From: an uncultured Eubacteriales bacterium
GTDB taxonomy: Bacteria; Bacillota; Clostridia; Peptostreptococcales; Anaerovoracaceae
Length of the DNA stretch: 64,000 bases
Assembly: GCA_902786855.1 (NCBI GenBank)
Contig: CADAEH010000009.1
Span: forward strand, 25,634 to 89,633
Direction of reading: 5' to 3'
In this document: one piece after another, positions 52,934-63,116 of the stretch
Numbering within the stretch: the first letter of the stretch is position 1
How the letters are laid out: each line of letters opens with the position of its first letter
The notes under the pieces: generated by a model
What the model was told of the DNA's origin: nothing
Database searches by the model: none
What the model saw: only the letters and a program-made list of their open reading frames with translations
Made by a program: the position numbers and the translations under genes

Positions 52934-55603
52934 ATGAAATCAAGACATGAAATGCTGATGAAGGTCGCTGTCGAAATGTGTTCGGGCGATCTGAAGATCA
53001 ATAAGGATGCGCCTGAATACCAGGTGCTCGATTACCTTATGACCGACGAAGAACTCGCTATTCTGAGCGAGATGAAACTCGTCACACCTTACACTGCAGG
53101 AGCTCTGGCCAAAAAGACAGGCTTCACAGTTGAAAGGACTAAGAGAGTGCTCGAAGAAATGGCAGACAAGGCTTATTTCCTTGATGTCAAGATCCCTAAG
53201 ACCACTGCAAAGGTCTATCTGCTGGTACCTTTTGCTCCGGGACTTTTCGAGTTCCAGATGACCAGGACCGGCGGATTCCCTGACAAGAATCCGGAGATTT
53301 CAAGGCTGTTTGCAAGACACGGATTTGATTCACATTTTGAGGTCGGACCTACCAATCCTATGGGAGTCGGTATCATGAGAGTCATCCCGGTGGAAAGTGC
53401 TCTTCCTGCAGATACCAAAAAGCTGACCATGGAGAGGCTCAGCACACTGATTGAGACTACGATCGGTCAGGCATTCTGCCTTGTCCCATGCCAGTGCCGT
53501 GCTGTACGCCGTATCATGGGTGAAGGAACAGGAGATCTCGAGGATGGAATGTGCCTGTACATGGGACTTCTGGCTGAGTCCATGATCCGCCATGGCCGCG
53601 GTAAAAAGGTCACAAAAGAAGAAGCATACGCTCACCTCAAGAGATGCGAAGATCTCGGATGTGTGCATCAGATAACAACACTCGAAAGCGGCATCACTTT
53701 TGCCGTATGCAACTGTCAGCCTCAGAGCTGCATGGCCATAGGCGGGGCTACATATATCGGTGCTCCTAACATGGTGCGCAGCAACTTTGTTTCTGAGATC
53801 GATACCGAAAAGTGTGTAGCATGCGGACAGTGTGTGGAGGTCTGCGCTAACAATGCGCTCCGTCTCGGACAGAAGATCTGCTCCAAGACACCAATCGTTC
53901 ATGTTCCGACTGAGCTCCCTGACGATATCGAATGGGGTCCGGAAAGATTTGATCCGGATTACCGCGACCATAGAAAGAATGTCGTAGAGACAGGAACTTC
54001 ACCTTGCAAGACCACATGTCCTGCACACATTGCTATCCAGGGCTATATCAAGCTCGCTGCACAGGGTAAGTACATGGATGCTCTTGAACTGATCAAAAAG
54101 GAAAATCCTTTCCCTGCAGTCTGCGGCCGCATCTGCCCGCACAACTGTGAGAATGAGTGCACAAGGGGCGAGATCGATCAGCCTATCGCTATCGATGAGA
54201 TCAAGAGATTCATCGCGGACAGAGAACTTGATGCAGCACAGAGATTCGTTCCTAAGAAACTATGGGATCACGATAAGAAGATCGCTGTGATCGGTTCCGG
54301 TCCTGCAGGACTCTCCTGCGCATATTTCCTTGCAGCAGGAGGCTACAAAGTAACTGTATTTGAAAAAGAAATGAGACCGGGCGGGATGCTGACCAACGGG
54401 ATCCCGGCGTTCAGACTTGAAAAGGATGTAGTGGAAGCCGAGATCGATGTGCTGAGGACACTCGGTGTCAAGTTCAGATGCGGCGTTGAAGTCGGGAAAG
54501 ATATGACCATACCACAGCTGCGTGAGCAAGGGTATGAAGCCTTCTATCTGGGCATCGGACTTCAGAACTGCGGTAAGCTCGGTATCCCGGGAGATGATGC
54601 AGACGGTGTCATCCCTGGCGTTGAATTCCTCAAGAGCATCAACCGCGGAAACGATGTCGCGCTCAAGGGCAAAGTTGTTGTCATCGGCGGCGGCAGCATA
54701 GGTGCCGACGTAGCCCGTACTGCTCTGAGGTACGGTGCTGACAGCGTTGACCTTTACTGCCTTGAAGAATATGACGATATGCCGATGGGCGAAGAGGACC
54801 AGGCTTATTGTAAAGAGGACGGTGTCAACATCCATGCCGGATGGGGACAGACAGAAATCGTCAAGAAAGCCGGCAAATGCAAGGGTATCAAGTTCCGTAA
54901 GTGCGTTTCTGTTAAAAATGAAGAAGGCAGATTCGATCCAAAGTTCGATGACAGCGTTACAGAGGAAGCAAAGTGCGATACAGTTCTCTATTGTATCGGC
55001 CAGAGACCTGACTGGGGAACACTGCTTGAGGGCACCAAAGTCGAAGTGGACAGGAGAGGACTGGTCGTAGCTGATCCGCTGACATATCAGACCGCAGAGT
55101 ATGATATCTTCGCAGGCGGAGACATATACACCGGCCAGAAGTTCTGCATCGATGCCATTGCAGCAGGAAAGCAGGGCGCTATCTCGATCAACCGCGCTGT
55201 ATGGGAAGGTCACAGCGTATCCCTCGCAAGGGACCGCCGCGAATATACTGCTCTTGACAAGAGCAACATCGACTTTGACAATGTCAGCTATGACAATATA
55301 TCAAGGCAGGTACCTGGCAGGAATATATCCAAGTCACACAGCAAGCATGATGACAGCCTGACATTCACAGAAGAACAGCTCAGGAAGGAGACATCGCGCT
55401 GCCTTGGATGCGGTGCTACCATCGTTGATCAGAACAGGTGTATCGGATGCGGAGTCTGTACTACAAGGTGCAAATTCGATGCCATACACCTTATCAGGAA
55501 ATTCAATGAACCTATCCACTCAGTCCGCTTCCGCAAGAAGTTCGTTGAGAACTACCGCATGGAGCGTGAGCAGAGGATAGCACTTAAGAAGGTCAAGAAG
55601 TAA
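52934..55603 (+). CDS. Multi-cluster Fe-S flavoprotein, GltD-like
   Basis: 889 residues. Order: a winged-helix-like start (about 1-130), a Cys-rich region (CLVPCQCRAVRR, CNCQPQSC), a 4Fe-4S site (CVACGQCVEVC near 294), the GltD-type Fe-S N-domain (SPCKTTCPAHIAIQGYIKLA near 357), the FAD/NAD(P) module (AVIGSGPAGLSCAYF near 451, VVIGGGSIGADVARTA), and a C-terminal ferredoxin part (CLGCGA, CIGCGVCTTRC near 835). It should pass electrons between NAD(P)H and a ferredoxin or an unknown partner in the cytosol. HypA follows after 1 bp, so the two are coupled. The reaction is unknown. Confidence 0.85.
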   Translation: MKSRHEMLMKVAVEMCSGDLKINKDAPEYQVLDYLMTDEELAILSEMKLVTPYTAGALAKKTGFTVERTKRVLEEMADKAYFLDVKIPKTTAKVYLLVPFAPGLFEFQMTRTGGFPDKNPEISRLFARHGFDSHFEVGPTNPMGVGIMRVIPVESALPADTKKLTMERLSTLIETTIGQAFCLVPCQCRAVRRIMGEGTGDLEDGMCLYMGLLAESMIRHGRGKKVTKEEAYAHLKRCEDLGCVHQITTLESGITFAVCNCQPQSCMAIGGATYIGAPNMVRSNFVSEIDTEKCVACGQCVEVCANNALRLGQKICSKTPIVHVPTELPDDIEWGPERFDPDYRDHRKNVVETGTSPCKTTCPAHIAIQGYIKLAAQGKYMDALELIKKENPFPAVCGRICPHNCENECTRGEIDQPIAIDEIKRFIADRELDAAQRFVPKKLWDHDKKIAVIGSGPAGLSCAYFLAAGGYKVTVFEKEMRPGGMLTNGIPAFRLEKDVVEAEIDVLRTLGVKFRCGVEVGKDMTIPQLREQGYEAFYLGIGLQNCGKLGIPGDDADGVIPGVEFLKSINRGNDVALKGKVVVIGGGSIGADVARTALRYGADSVDLYCLEEYDDMPMGEEDQAYCKEDGVNIHAGWGQTEIVKKAGKCKGIKFRKCVSVKNEEGRFDPKFDDSVTEEAKCDTVLYCIGQRPDWGTLLEGTKVEVDRRGLVVADPLTYQTAEYDIFAGGDIYTGQKFCIDAIAAGKQGAISINRAVWEGHSVSLARDRREYTALDKSNIDFDNVSYDNISRQVPGRNISKSHSKHDDSLTFTEEQLRKETSRCLGCGATIVDQNRCIGCGVCTTRCKFDAIHLIRKFNEPIHSVRFRKKFVENYRMEREQRIALKKVKK

Positions 55604-55604
55604 C

Positions 55605-55952
55605 ATGCACGAGCTGACACTTTTGATCGGAGTCACACAGCAGGTCGGAGAAGTCGTACGTGAAAACGACATAGACCATGTTGAAGCCGTAGTGCTCGAA
55701 GTCGGTGAGGTCACTACCGTCGTACCGGAATTCCTGCTCGACGGCTGGTCGGTACTTTCGGATGAATACGACTTTTTGCGCGGGACGGAACTCATAATAG
55801 ACCGAATACCTGCGATCGGTCACTGTAACGAATGCGGCACCGAATTCGCTCTCGATGAGAACGAAGGCAGATGCCCTATATGTGACAGCAGTGACCGGTA
55901 TCTGGTGTCCGGCAATGAATTCATAATCAAAGAAATCCGAATATTGGAGTGA
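55605..55952 (+). CDS. hypA: HypA-like nickel metallochaperone
   Basis: 115 residues, full HypA length. The nickel-binding N-terminus MHEL and the zinc site CNECGTEF plus CPICDSS are present. HypA delivers Ni to [NiFe]-hydrogenase or urease. Neither enzyme nor hypBCDEF is in the window. It is cotranscribed with the Fe-S flavoprotein (1-bp gap), so a role with that protein or in zinc/nickel handling is possible. Confidence 0.88.
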   Translation: MHELTLLIGVTQQVGEVVRENDIDHVEAVVLEVGEVTTVVPEFLLDGWSVLSDEYDFLRGTELIIDRIPAIGHCNECGTEFALDENEGRCPICDSSDRYLVSGNEFIIKEIRILE

Positions 55953-55961
55953 TTTAACCTG

Positions 55962-55998
55962 AAAAAGGCCTGATATGCTTTATATATCAGGCTCTTTT
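55962..55998 (+). terminator. Intrinsic terminator after hypA
   Basis: 9-bp stem (55968-55976 with 55984-55992), 7-nt loop, TCTTTT. Confidence 0.8.
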
Positions 55999-56141
55999 AA
56001 TGGTATAGATGTATTATTTACTGTAAATCATAGATTTATCCGGCAGAACATTATATAATCTATCTTTGACGGTGGCAGAGCCTCTTTTGTCATACATGAT
56101 GCAGAGGCCGACCGAAAAATCTTTAAAAGTGAGGAATAGAA

Positions 56142-57041
56142 ATGCTTAAGAATAAAGAAATCATGCCTATGATGCACCAGGCTGACGATCAGGGCAGTGC
56201 CCCTGATGAAAACTGTACACATGATTGCAGCACCTGCGGAGCTGACTGCGCGTCCAGAGCAGGAGGTATCCAGAAGGCTCAGCTCAACGAGCACAGCTCA
56301 GTAAAAAAAGTCATCGGTATCGTTAGCGGCAAAGGCGGCGTAGGAAAATCGATGGTCACAGCACTCAGCGCACTGGCTGCAACCAGGAATGGTTTCAAGA
56401 CAGGTATCATGGATGCAGACATTACCGGTCCATCCATACCTAAAATGTTCGGTGTTCACGAGAAAGCATTTGGCTCGGAATTTGGTATCATGCCTGCAGT
56501 AACTCCTACTGAGATCAGCCTCATGTCCATCAACCTGCTTGTTGAGAACGAGACAGACCCTGTCGTATGGAGAGGACCTGTTATCGGCGGAGTAGTAGAG
56601 CAGTTCTGGACAGATGTATGCTGGGGAGATCTGGATGTACTCTTCATAGATATGCCTCCTGGAACAGGTGACGTGCCTCTGACAGTATTCCAGTCGATCC
56701 CGATCGACGGAATTATTGTCGTGACTTCACCGCAGGATCTGGTAAGCATGATCGTTACCAAGGCCGTCAAAATGGCCGGACTCATGAACATACCTGTCCT
56801 CGGACTCGTAGAAAACATGAGTTATATTACTTGTCCTGACTGTGGCCGCAAGATAGAGATGTTCGGACCTAGCCAGGCTGAGGCTGTCTGCGCAGCCAAT
56901 GGCATCAGGCTTCTCGAGACACTGCCGATTGACCCGGTCCTCTCACAGGAAGCAGATGCAGGCAAGATAGAATTCAACGAAGGAACACAGATGGAATCCA
57001 TCCTCAGCGTTCTTGATGATCTCGGACTTAAGGCCGAGTAA
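56142..57041 (+). CDS. Mrp/NBP35-family Fe-S carrier ATPase
   Basis: 299 residues. The deviant P-loop GIVSGKGGVGKSMVTAL is near residue 65, with DADITGPS and IDMPPGTGDVPL. The Fe-S site C-x2-C is in ITCPDCGRK. An N-terminal extension has four cysteines (CTHDCSTCGADC), as in NBP35-type members. It should carry and hand over Fe-S clusters, apt for a genome full of Fe-S enzymes. GTGAGGAATAG lies before the ATG. The pot genes start 35 bp downstream and may be on the same transcript. Confidence 0.92.
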   Translation: MLKNKEIMPMMHQADDQGSAPDENCTHDCSTCGADCASRAGGIQKAQLNEHSSVKKVIGIVSGKGGVGKSMVTALSALAATRNGFKTGIMDADITGPSIPKMFGVHEKAFGSEFGIMPAVTPTEISLMSINLLVENETDPVVWRGPVIGGVVEQFWTDVCWGDLDVLFIDMPPGTGDVPLTVFQSIPIDGIIVVTSPQDLVSMIVTKAVKMAGLMNIPVLGLVENMSYITCPDCGRKIEMFGPSQAEAVCAANGIRLLETLPIDPVLSQEADAGKIEFNEGTQMESILSVLDDLGLKAE

Positions 57042-57076
57042 TACCATATAATAGGGGCAATCAGGAGGATACTTTA

Positions 57077-58162
57077 TTGAGCGAACTGATCAGACTTGAG
57101 CATATCGTCAAGAGTTTTGATGATACGATGGTGCTTAACGGCATCGATCTTAGTATTGCTGAAAATGAGTTCGTGACGCTGCTTGGACCTTCAGGCTGCG
57201 GCAAGACTACGACACTCAGGATCATCGGCGGTTTTGAGAAGCCGGATGAGGGCAGAGTATGGTTTGACGGAAAGGATATTACTGATCTTCCTGCCAACCA
57301 GAGACACCTCAACACGGTTTTCCAGAATTATGCTCTCTTCCCGCACATGACAGTCGGGGAGAATATTGCTTTTGGCATGAGGGTAAAACACAAGTCTGAG
57401 CAGTATATCAAGGACAAGATAAAATACGCTCTTAAGCTCGTCAACCTGGACGGCTTTCAGAACCGGCGCATAGATCAGATGTCAGGCGGGCAGCAGCAGA
57501 GAATAGCGATGGCAAGAGCTATCGTTAATGAACCGAGAGTGCTGCTTCTCGACGAGCCGCTTGGAGCACTTGACCTCAAACTGAGACAGGAGATGCAGTA
57601 CGAACTGGTCAGGCTCAAAAAAGAACTCGGCATCACATTCCTCTATATCACACACGATCAGGAGGAAGCTCTGACGATGTCAGATAAAGTCGTGGTCATG
57701 AACAATGGATATATCCAGCAGCAGGGTACACCGGAAGAGATCTATGATGAGCCGGTAAACGCCTTTGTTGCAGACTTTATCGGTGACAGCAATATTCTGG
57801 ACGGCCAGATGACAGCTGAAAAGGTCGTAAGGATCGACGGTGTGGATTATCCGTGTATCGATGGTACCGAGCAGGGATTCCCGCCTAGACTTATGGTAGA
57901 CGTGGTCATAAGACCTGAGGATATCGACATAGTACCTTACGGTCAGGGTCAGTGGAACGGAACTATCATCTCAAAGCTGTTCATAGGCGTCCATTACGAG
58001 ATGCTCGTACAGAGTGAGGATGGTAAGATCGAGTGGCTGCTGCAGAACTACGACCAGCATGATGTCGGTGAAAAGATCGGTATGAAAGTCGATCCGGAAA
58101 ACATCCAGATCATGCATAAGCCTAAGAGCGAGGCAGAGTCAGCTATAGAACTCGATATTTAG
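57077..58162 (+). CDS. potA: Spermidine/putrescine ABC transporter ATPase
   Basis: 361 residues. Walker A GPSGCGKTT near residue 37, signature MSGGQQQRIAMARA, Walker B LLLDEP, and a C-terminal TOBE-like domain. The ATPase domain and length match PotA. The start is TTG at 57077, 8 nt behind AGGAGG. First of the potABC run. Confidence 0.92.
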   Translation: MSELIRLEHIVKSFDDTMVLNGIDLSIAENEFVTLLGPSGCGKTTTLRIIGGFEKPDEGRVWFDGKDITDLPANQRHLNTVFQNYALFPHMTVGENIAFGMRVKHKSEQYIKDKIKYALKLVNLDGFQNRRIDQMSGGQQQRIAMARAIVNEPRVLLLDEPLGALDLKLRQEMQYELVRLKKELGITFLYITHDQEEALTMSDKVVVMNNGYIQQQGTPEEIYDEPVNAFVADFIGDSNILDGQMTAEKVVRIDGVDYPCIDGTEQGFPPRLMVDVVIRPEDIDIVPYGQGQWNGTIISKLFIGVHYEMLVQSEDGKIEWLLQNYDQHDVGEKIGMKVDPENIQIMHKPKSEAESAIELDI

Positions 58163-58223
58163 AATATGCACGCCTCACATTTTATTCGATATTCCTGAAC
58201 TGTTACTGTGAAAGGTATTTTTA

Positions 58224-59039
58224 ATGGTTGCGAAGAAACGTTTTGCGACACCATTTATCATATGGATCATAGCCGGGACCATAATCCCGCTCGCTTCGAT
58301 TGCTTATTACGGCTTCACGACTCGTGAGGGCGGCTTTACGTTCAGCAATATCATGGCGATGTTCCAGCATGAGCATATGCAGGCTCTTGGCCTGTCTCTG
58401 CTGCTGGCTCTGATCAGTACGTTTATATGCCTTCTGCTCGCTTTCCCTATGGCGATGATACTCAGGGAGAGCAAATGGGGCAAGCAAGGATTCCTGATAT
58501 TCGTCATAATACTCCCGATGTGGATGAACTTCCTGCTAAGGACGATGGCCTGGCAGGTTCTGCTCGAAAGGCAGGGTGTTATAAATGGCCTTCTTGCTGC
58601 GGTGGGACTTCCGAGGCAGGAACTGATGAATACTCCCGGAGCTATAGTGCTGGGCATGGTTTATGACTTTCTGCCGTTTATGATACTCCCGATCTACAAT
58701 ACTGTATCAAAGATAGACAACCATCTGATAGAAGCCGCGTATGATCTTGGCGCCAGTAAGTCGATGACCTATACCAAGGTAATAATCCCTCTGACAGTGC
58801 CGGGCATAGTCAGCGGGATCACGATGGTATTCATACCTGCTCTGACGACATTCGTTATCTCAAACATGCTCGGCGGAGGCAAGATCAATCTTATAGGAAA
58901 CATCATCGAACAGGAATTCACGGTCAATTCCAACTGGTATCTGGGATCAGGACTCTCTCTGGTAATGATGGTATTCATAATAGCAAGTATGCTGCTGCTG
59001 CAGAAATTCGATAAGACAGGCGGGCAAAATCTGATCTGA
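58224..59039 (+). CDS. potB: Spermidine/putrescine ABC transporter permease
   Basis: 271 residues, about six membrane helices. The inner-membrane EAA loop is EAAYDLGASKSMTYTKVIIPL. PotB-like. Overlaps potC by 1 bp (TGATG). Confidence 0.9.
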   Translation: MVAKKRFATPFIIWIIAGTIIPLASIAYYGFTTREGGFTFSNIMAMFQHEHMQALGLSLLLALISTFICLLLAFPMAMILRESKWGKQGFLIFVIILPMWMNFLLRTMAWQVLLERQGVINGLLAAVGLPRQELMNTPGAIVLGMVYDFLPFMILPIYNTVSKIDNHLIEAAYDLGASKSMTYTKVIIPLTVPGIVSGITMVFIPALTTFVISNMLGGGKINLIGNIIEQEFTVNSNWYLGSGLSLVMMVFIIASMLLLQKFDKTGGQNLI

Positions 59040-59827
59040 TGAAGAAAACAATAGGACGAATCTACATATTAATCATCATGCTGTTCCTGTATCTTCCGAT
59101 ACTGACTCTTATCGTGCTTTCTTTCAATGACGCCAAGTCAATGTCGGTGTGGACGGGATTCAGCCTTCACTGGTATGAGGAGCTCTTCCAGAGCAGACTC
59201 ATGATGGGAGCGATAGTCAATACATTTTCTATAGCTATACTTGCTGCGCTTATTGCTACAGTTGTAGGGACTCTGGCAGTGCTCGGCATGGCAGCTATGA
59301 AGCCTAGACAAGAGAACGTGCTGATGGCATTCAACAATATACCGATGCTCAATGCGGATATCGTTACGGGTATCGCATTGATGCTGTTCTTCCTTATGGT
59401 CAGCTGGCCGAGGGGATATATGTCCATCCTTTTTGCTCATACGACTTTCTGCATCCCATATGTGATACTCTCGGTAAGACCTAGGCTAAACAAGAACACC
59501 GACAGGCTTTTTGAAGCTGCGCTTGATCTCGGAGCTTCAGAAAAATACGCTTTCCGCAAGATAGTTTTACCTGAGCTCAAGCCGGGAATCATGTCCGGAT
59601 TCCTTCTGAGCTTTACGATGTCTGTAGATGATTTTATTATCACGTACTTCACAAGAGGAGCCGGCATCAATACAATATCGACTCTAATATACAGCGAGGT
59701 CAAGATAGGCATAAGGCCGAGCCTGTTTGCACTTTCTACTATAATATTCGTAACAGCGCTGGTGGTACTCATAATAGTCAATGTCAGACAGAACAGACTG
59801 GATAAGGAAATGGCACGATCTGCCTGA
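59039..59827 (+). CDS. potC: Spermidine/putrescine ABC transporter permease
   Basis: 262 residues, about six helices, EAA loop EAALDLGASEKYAFRKIVLPE. PotC-like second permease. In most genomes potD, the binding protein, comes next; here an Ldh2-type dehydrogenase gene follows after 21 bp. So the substrate of this transporter is not certain to be a polyamine. Confidence 0.9.
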   Translation: MKKTIGRIYILIIMLFLYLPILTLIVLSFNDAKSMSVWTGFSLHWYEELFQSRLMMGAIVNTFSIAILAALIATVVGTLAVLGMAAMKPRQENVLMAFNNIPMLNADIVTGIALMLFFLMVSWPRGYMSILFAHTTFCIPYVILSVRPRLNKNTDRLFEAALDLGASEKYAFRKIVLPELKPGIMSGFLLSFTMSVDDFIITYFTRGAGINTISTLIYSEVKIGIRPSLFALSTIIFVTALVVLIIVNVRQNRLDKEMARSA

Positions 59828-59848
59828 TAGTATGAAAGGAAAGAGAAA

Positions 59849-60964
59849 ATGCAGGACAATGACAAGATAGTATATATCGATTGGGAAACACTTACTTCTT
59901 TCATGACAGATGCATTCGTTGGCTACGGCGTTCCCCGCGAGGAAGCAGAGATCTGCGCCGATGTTCTGGTCGAAGCTGACCGCAGAGGTATAGACAGCCA
60001 TGGCTGTAACCGATTCAAGCCTATTTATATCGACAGATTCGAGAACGGTACACTGCTGCCGGTCACGAATATAGAGATCCTTAAAGAAACACCTACGACT
60101 CTCGTCATGGATGCTCACGATGGCATGGGAATGGTCGCGAGCTACCGCATGATGGAGAAACTCATAGACAAAGCAAAAAAATACGGCATGGCCGGAGGCG
60201 CCATCCGCAATTCCACTCATTACGGTATAGCGGGATACTGGACAGGCATGGCCAACAAACACGGGCTGATCGGAGTGACAGGTACCAATGCGAGGCCGTC
60301 GATCGCTCCGACATTCGGTGTTGATAACATGCTGGGAACGAATCCTCTTGTCTTCGGGCTCCCTACAGATGAGGAGTTCCCCTTCTGCATAGACTGTGCG
60401 ACATCCGTTGTACAGAGAGGCAAGATAGAATTTTATGCGCGTCAGGGCAAGGACACTCCGGCCGGACAGGTCATATCTCAGGATGGAACTGCAATGACAG
60501 ACAGTGAAGCGATCCTCAAGGCTCTGGTCAACGGGACTGCCGCACTTGCACCGCTCGGAGGTATTGGCGATGAGATGGCGGGATACAAGGGATACGGTTA
60601 TGCAACAGTTGTAGAGATCCTTTCGGCAGCTCTTGCAGGCGGTCAGTACATGAAAGCTCTTACAGGCAGAGATGCCAATGGCAACCCTGAGATGTACCAC
60701 CTTGGACACTTCTTCTTCGTTATAGATCCGGAAGCTTTTATGGGACTCGATGAATTCAGAAAGATTGCGGGAGATATCTGCCGCGCTCTCAGAGCTTCAA
60801 AGAAAGCACCGGGACATGACTGTATCTATACAGCAGGTGAGAAGGAATATCTTGCATGGCTTGACAGAAAAGACAAGGGTGTTCCTATCAATGCTTCAGA
60901 AAGAAAAGATCTCGTGGCCGTACGCGACAAGCTCGGCCTTCCATATACATTCAGCTGGGAATAA
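59849..60964 (+). CDS. Ldh2/malate-L-lactate dehydrogenase family oxidoreductase
   Basis: 371 residues of the NAD(P)-dependent Ldh2/AllD/YiaK family, unrelated to classic lactate dehydrogenase. Marks are RGIDSHGCNR with the catalytic His, NSTHYGIAGYW, GTNPLVFGLP and the GYKGYG loop. Substrates in the family are malate, lactate, ureidoglycolate or diketogulonate; which applies is not clear. GAAAGGAAAGAG precedes the ATG. It is embedded in the pot to esterase run. Confidence 0.88.
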   Translation: MQDNDKIVYIDWETLTSFMTDAFVGYGVPREEAEICADVLVEADRRGIDSHGCNRFKPIYIDRFENGTLLPVTNIEILKETPTTLVMDAHDGMGMVASYRMMEKLIDKAKKYGMAGGAIRNSTHYGIAGYWTGMANKHGLIGVTGTNARPSIAPTFGVDNMLGTNPLVFGLPTDEEFPFCIDCATSVVQRGKIEFYARQGKDTPAGQVISQDGTAMTDSEAILKALVNGTAALAPLGGIGDEMAGYKGYGYATVVEILSAALAGGQYMKALTGRDANGNPEMYHLGHFFFVIDPEAFMGLDEFRKIAGDICRALRASKKAPGHDCIYTAGEKEYLAWLDRKDKGVPINASERKDLVAVRDKLGLPYTFSWE

Positions 60965-60988
60965 CACTAAAACCAGGGGGTGATCACT

Positions 60989-61891
60989 ATGAAAGGTATT
61001 ATACTTGCAGGCGGTGCAGGAACCAGATTGTATCCGCTGACCATTGTCACATCCAAGCAGCTTCTGCCTGTATATGACAAACCGATGATCTATTATCCGT
61101 TGTCAACACTTATGCTGGCGAGGATACGTGAGGTGTTGATCATCAGCACACCTGAGGACACACCGAGGATCCGTCAGCTGCTCGGCGACGGATCACAGTT
61201 CGGCATGGAACTTACCTATGCTGTACAGGAGAAGCCGGAAGGACTGGCACAGGCTTTCACGATCGGCCGTGATTTCATCGGCGATGAAGCGTGTGCAATG
61301 GTGCTCGGCGACAATATCTTCTACGGAAACGGACTCAATCACAAGCTCATGGATGCCACAAGAGATGCAGAAGCGGGGAAAGCCACTATTTTCGGCTACT
61401 ATGTTGAAGATCCTCAGCGTTTCGGCATAATGGAGTTCGAAAAGGAAGATGGAGATAAACATGGGGTCAAGGTGATCTCTGTTGAGGAAAAACCGGCGGA
61501 TCCGAAGAGCAACTATGCGATCGTGGGTCTGTATTTCTATCCTGAGGGTGTAAGCGACATGGCAGACAAGGTCAAGCCGAGTGCACGCGGAGAACTGGAG
61601 ATAACTACACTCAACGATATGTATCTGCAGGAGGGCAGGCTGCATGCTCAGCTCCTGGGCAGAGGATATACATGGATGGATGCAGGTACATTCGACAGTC
61701 TGCAGAGAGCTACTGATTTTGTCAGCATGATCGAGCAGTATCAGGGCATGACCATCTCAGCTCCGGAGGAGATAGCATATCACTTCGGATGGATAGACGG
61801 AGACAAACTCCGTGAAAGTGCTGCGCGCTACGGTAAGAGCCCGTACGGTGACCGTCTCCTGGCGGTACTCGAGGGCAAAGTCGTAATATAG
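60989..61891 (+). CDS. rfbA: Glucose-1-phosphate thymidylyltransferase
   Basis: 300 residues. Nucleotide-binding GGAGTRLYPLT with the following KQLLPVYDKPMIYYPL, VLGDNIFYG and GYTWMDAGTFDSL match RfbA. It makes dTDP-glucose from dTTP and glucose-1-phosphate for surface sugars. The other dTDP-rhamnose genes are not here. ATG 60989 follows AGGGGGTGAT; the GTG at 60980 lies within the ribosome site. Confidence 0.94.
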   Translation: MKGIILAGGAGTRLYPLTIVTSKQLLPVYDKPMIYYPLSTLMLARIREVLIISTPEDTPRIRQLLGDGSQFGMELTYAVQEKPEGLAQAFTIGRDFIGDEACAMVLGDNIFYGNGLNHKLMDATRDAEAGKATIFGYYVEDPQRFGIMEFEKEDGDKHGVKVISVEEKPADPKSNYAIVGLYFYPEGVSDMADKVKPSARGELEITTLNDMYLQEGRLHAQLLGRGYTWMDAGTFDSLQRATDFVSMIEQYQGMTISAPEEIAYHFGWIDGDKLRESAARYGKSPYGDRLLAVLEGKVVI

Positions 61892-61908
61892 AGAAAGGGA
61901 GGGACTAT

Positions 61909-63105
61909 ATGAATTTTGTCTTTATTTCACCGAATTTTCCGCACACATACTGGAATTTCTGCGATCGTCTCAAGAGGAACGGTGTCAACGTGCTCGGAAT
62001 AGGCGACTGTCCTTATGATGACCTTGAGCCTGCACTGAAGGATGCTCTCACTGAGTACTATAAAGTCGGCAACATGGAGAACTACGATGAGATGTACCGC
62101 GCTGTGGCATTTCTTGCGTTCAAACATGGTAAGATCGACTGGCTCGAGTCCAACACAGAGTACTGGCTCGAGCAGGATGCACGTCTGCGCAAGGATTTCA
62201 ACATTGCGACCGGAGTACAGCCGGAAGAACTGGCAATGTGGAAAAGCAAATCAGCAATGAAGCCTTTCTACAAAGAAGCCGGTATACCTACAGCCCGCAA
62301 CCACAAGGTCACAGATATCGAAGCTGCTCGTGTTTTCCTTGACGAGATCGGCGGATTCCCGGTCATAGTCAAGCCTGATATCGGTGTAGGCGCTGCCGAC
62401 ACATGGAAGCTTGAGAATGAGCAGGATCTGGAGTGGTTCTACAACAATCTGCCGCAGCATCCATATGTAATGGAAGAGTTCGTATACGGAAATATCTATT
62501 CATATGATGCGATCTGCAATGCTGAGGGCGAGGTGCTCTTCGAATCATCAAACTGGTTCCCTCCATCGATCGCTGACATGGTCAACAAGGGATATGATCT
62601 TGCGTACTATACGACAGATTATGTACCTGAGCAGCTCCGCGAATACGGGCGCGCAGCTCTTAAGGCATTCAAGGTAAGAAGCAGATTCGTTCATTTTGAG
62701 TTCTTCCGCCTGACTCAGGCCAGGAAGAACCTCGGAGAGGTCGGAGATTTTGTCGGCCTTGAGGTCAATATGAGACCTGCCGGCGGTTATACACCTGATA
62801 TGATGGATTTTGCCCACAATACTGATGTCTATGAGATCTGGGCAGAAATGGTGGCATACAATGAGCGCCGTCTCCCGGACATCGGAGGAGACAGATTCTG
62901 CGCATATGCATCCAGAAGGGATCAGCACAGATATGTACACAGTCACGAAGAGATCCTTGAGAAATACGGAAGCTGCATGAAGATGTGCGAGCGTATGCCG
63001 GACGTTCTTTCAGGAGCAATGGGTAATCAGATGTATACCGCAGTACTGGATACACTGGATGAAGTCATGGAATATAACGAATTTATACACGCGAGAGCAG
63101 AGTAA
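61909..63105 (+). CDS. ATP-grasp domain protein
   Basis: 398 residues. An N-terminal pre-ATP-grasp part (MNFVFISPNFPHTYWNFC) precedes the ATP-grasp domain: KSAMKPFYKEAGIPTARN, VIVKPDIGVGAADTW and YVMEEFVYGNIYSYDAICN, with EVNMRPAGGYTPDM as the late metal-binding motif. Such enzymes join a carboxylate to an amine or thiol with ATP. The substrate is unknown. GGGAGGG lies 7 nt before the ATG. An esterase gene follows 11 bp later and is clearly paired with it. Confidence 0.85.
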   Translation: MNFVFISPNFPHTYWNFCDRLKRNGVNVLGIGDCPYDDLEPALKDALTEYYKVGNMENYDEMYRAVAFLAFKHGKIDWLESNTEYWLEQDARLRKDFNIATGVQPEELAMWKSKSAMKPFYKEAGIPTARNHKVTDIEAARVFLDEIGGFPVIVKPDIGVGAADTWKLENEQDLEWFYNNLPQHPYVMEEFVYGNIYSYDAICNAEGEVLFESSNWFPPSIADMVNKGYDLAYYTTDYVPEQLREYGRAALKAFKVRSRFVHFEFFRLTQARKNLGEVGDFVGLEVNMRPAGGYTPDMMDFAHNTDVYEIWAEMVAYNERRLPDIGGDRFCAYASRRDQHRYVHSHEEILEKYGSCMKMCERMPDVLSGAMGNQMYTAVLDTLDEVMEYNEFIHARAE

Positions 63106-63116
63106 GGGGAAAAGAA

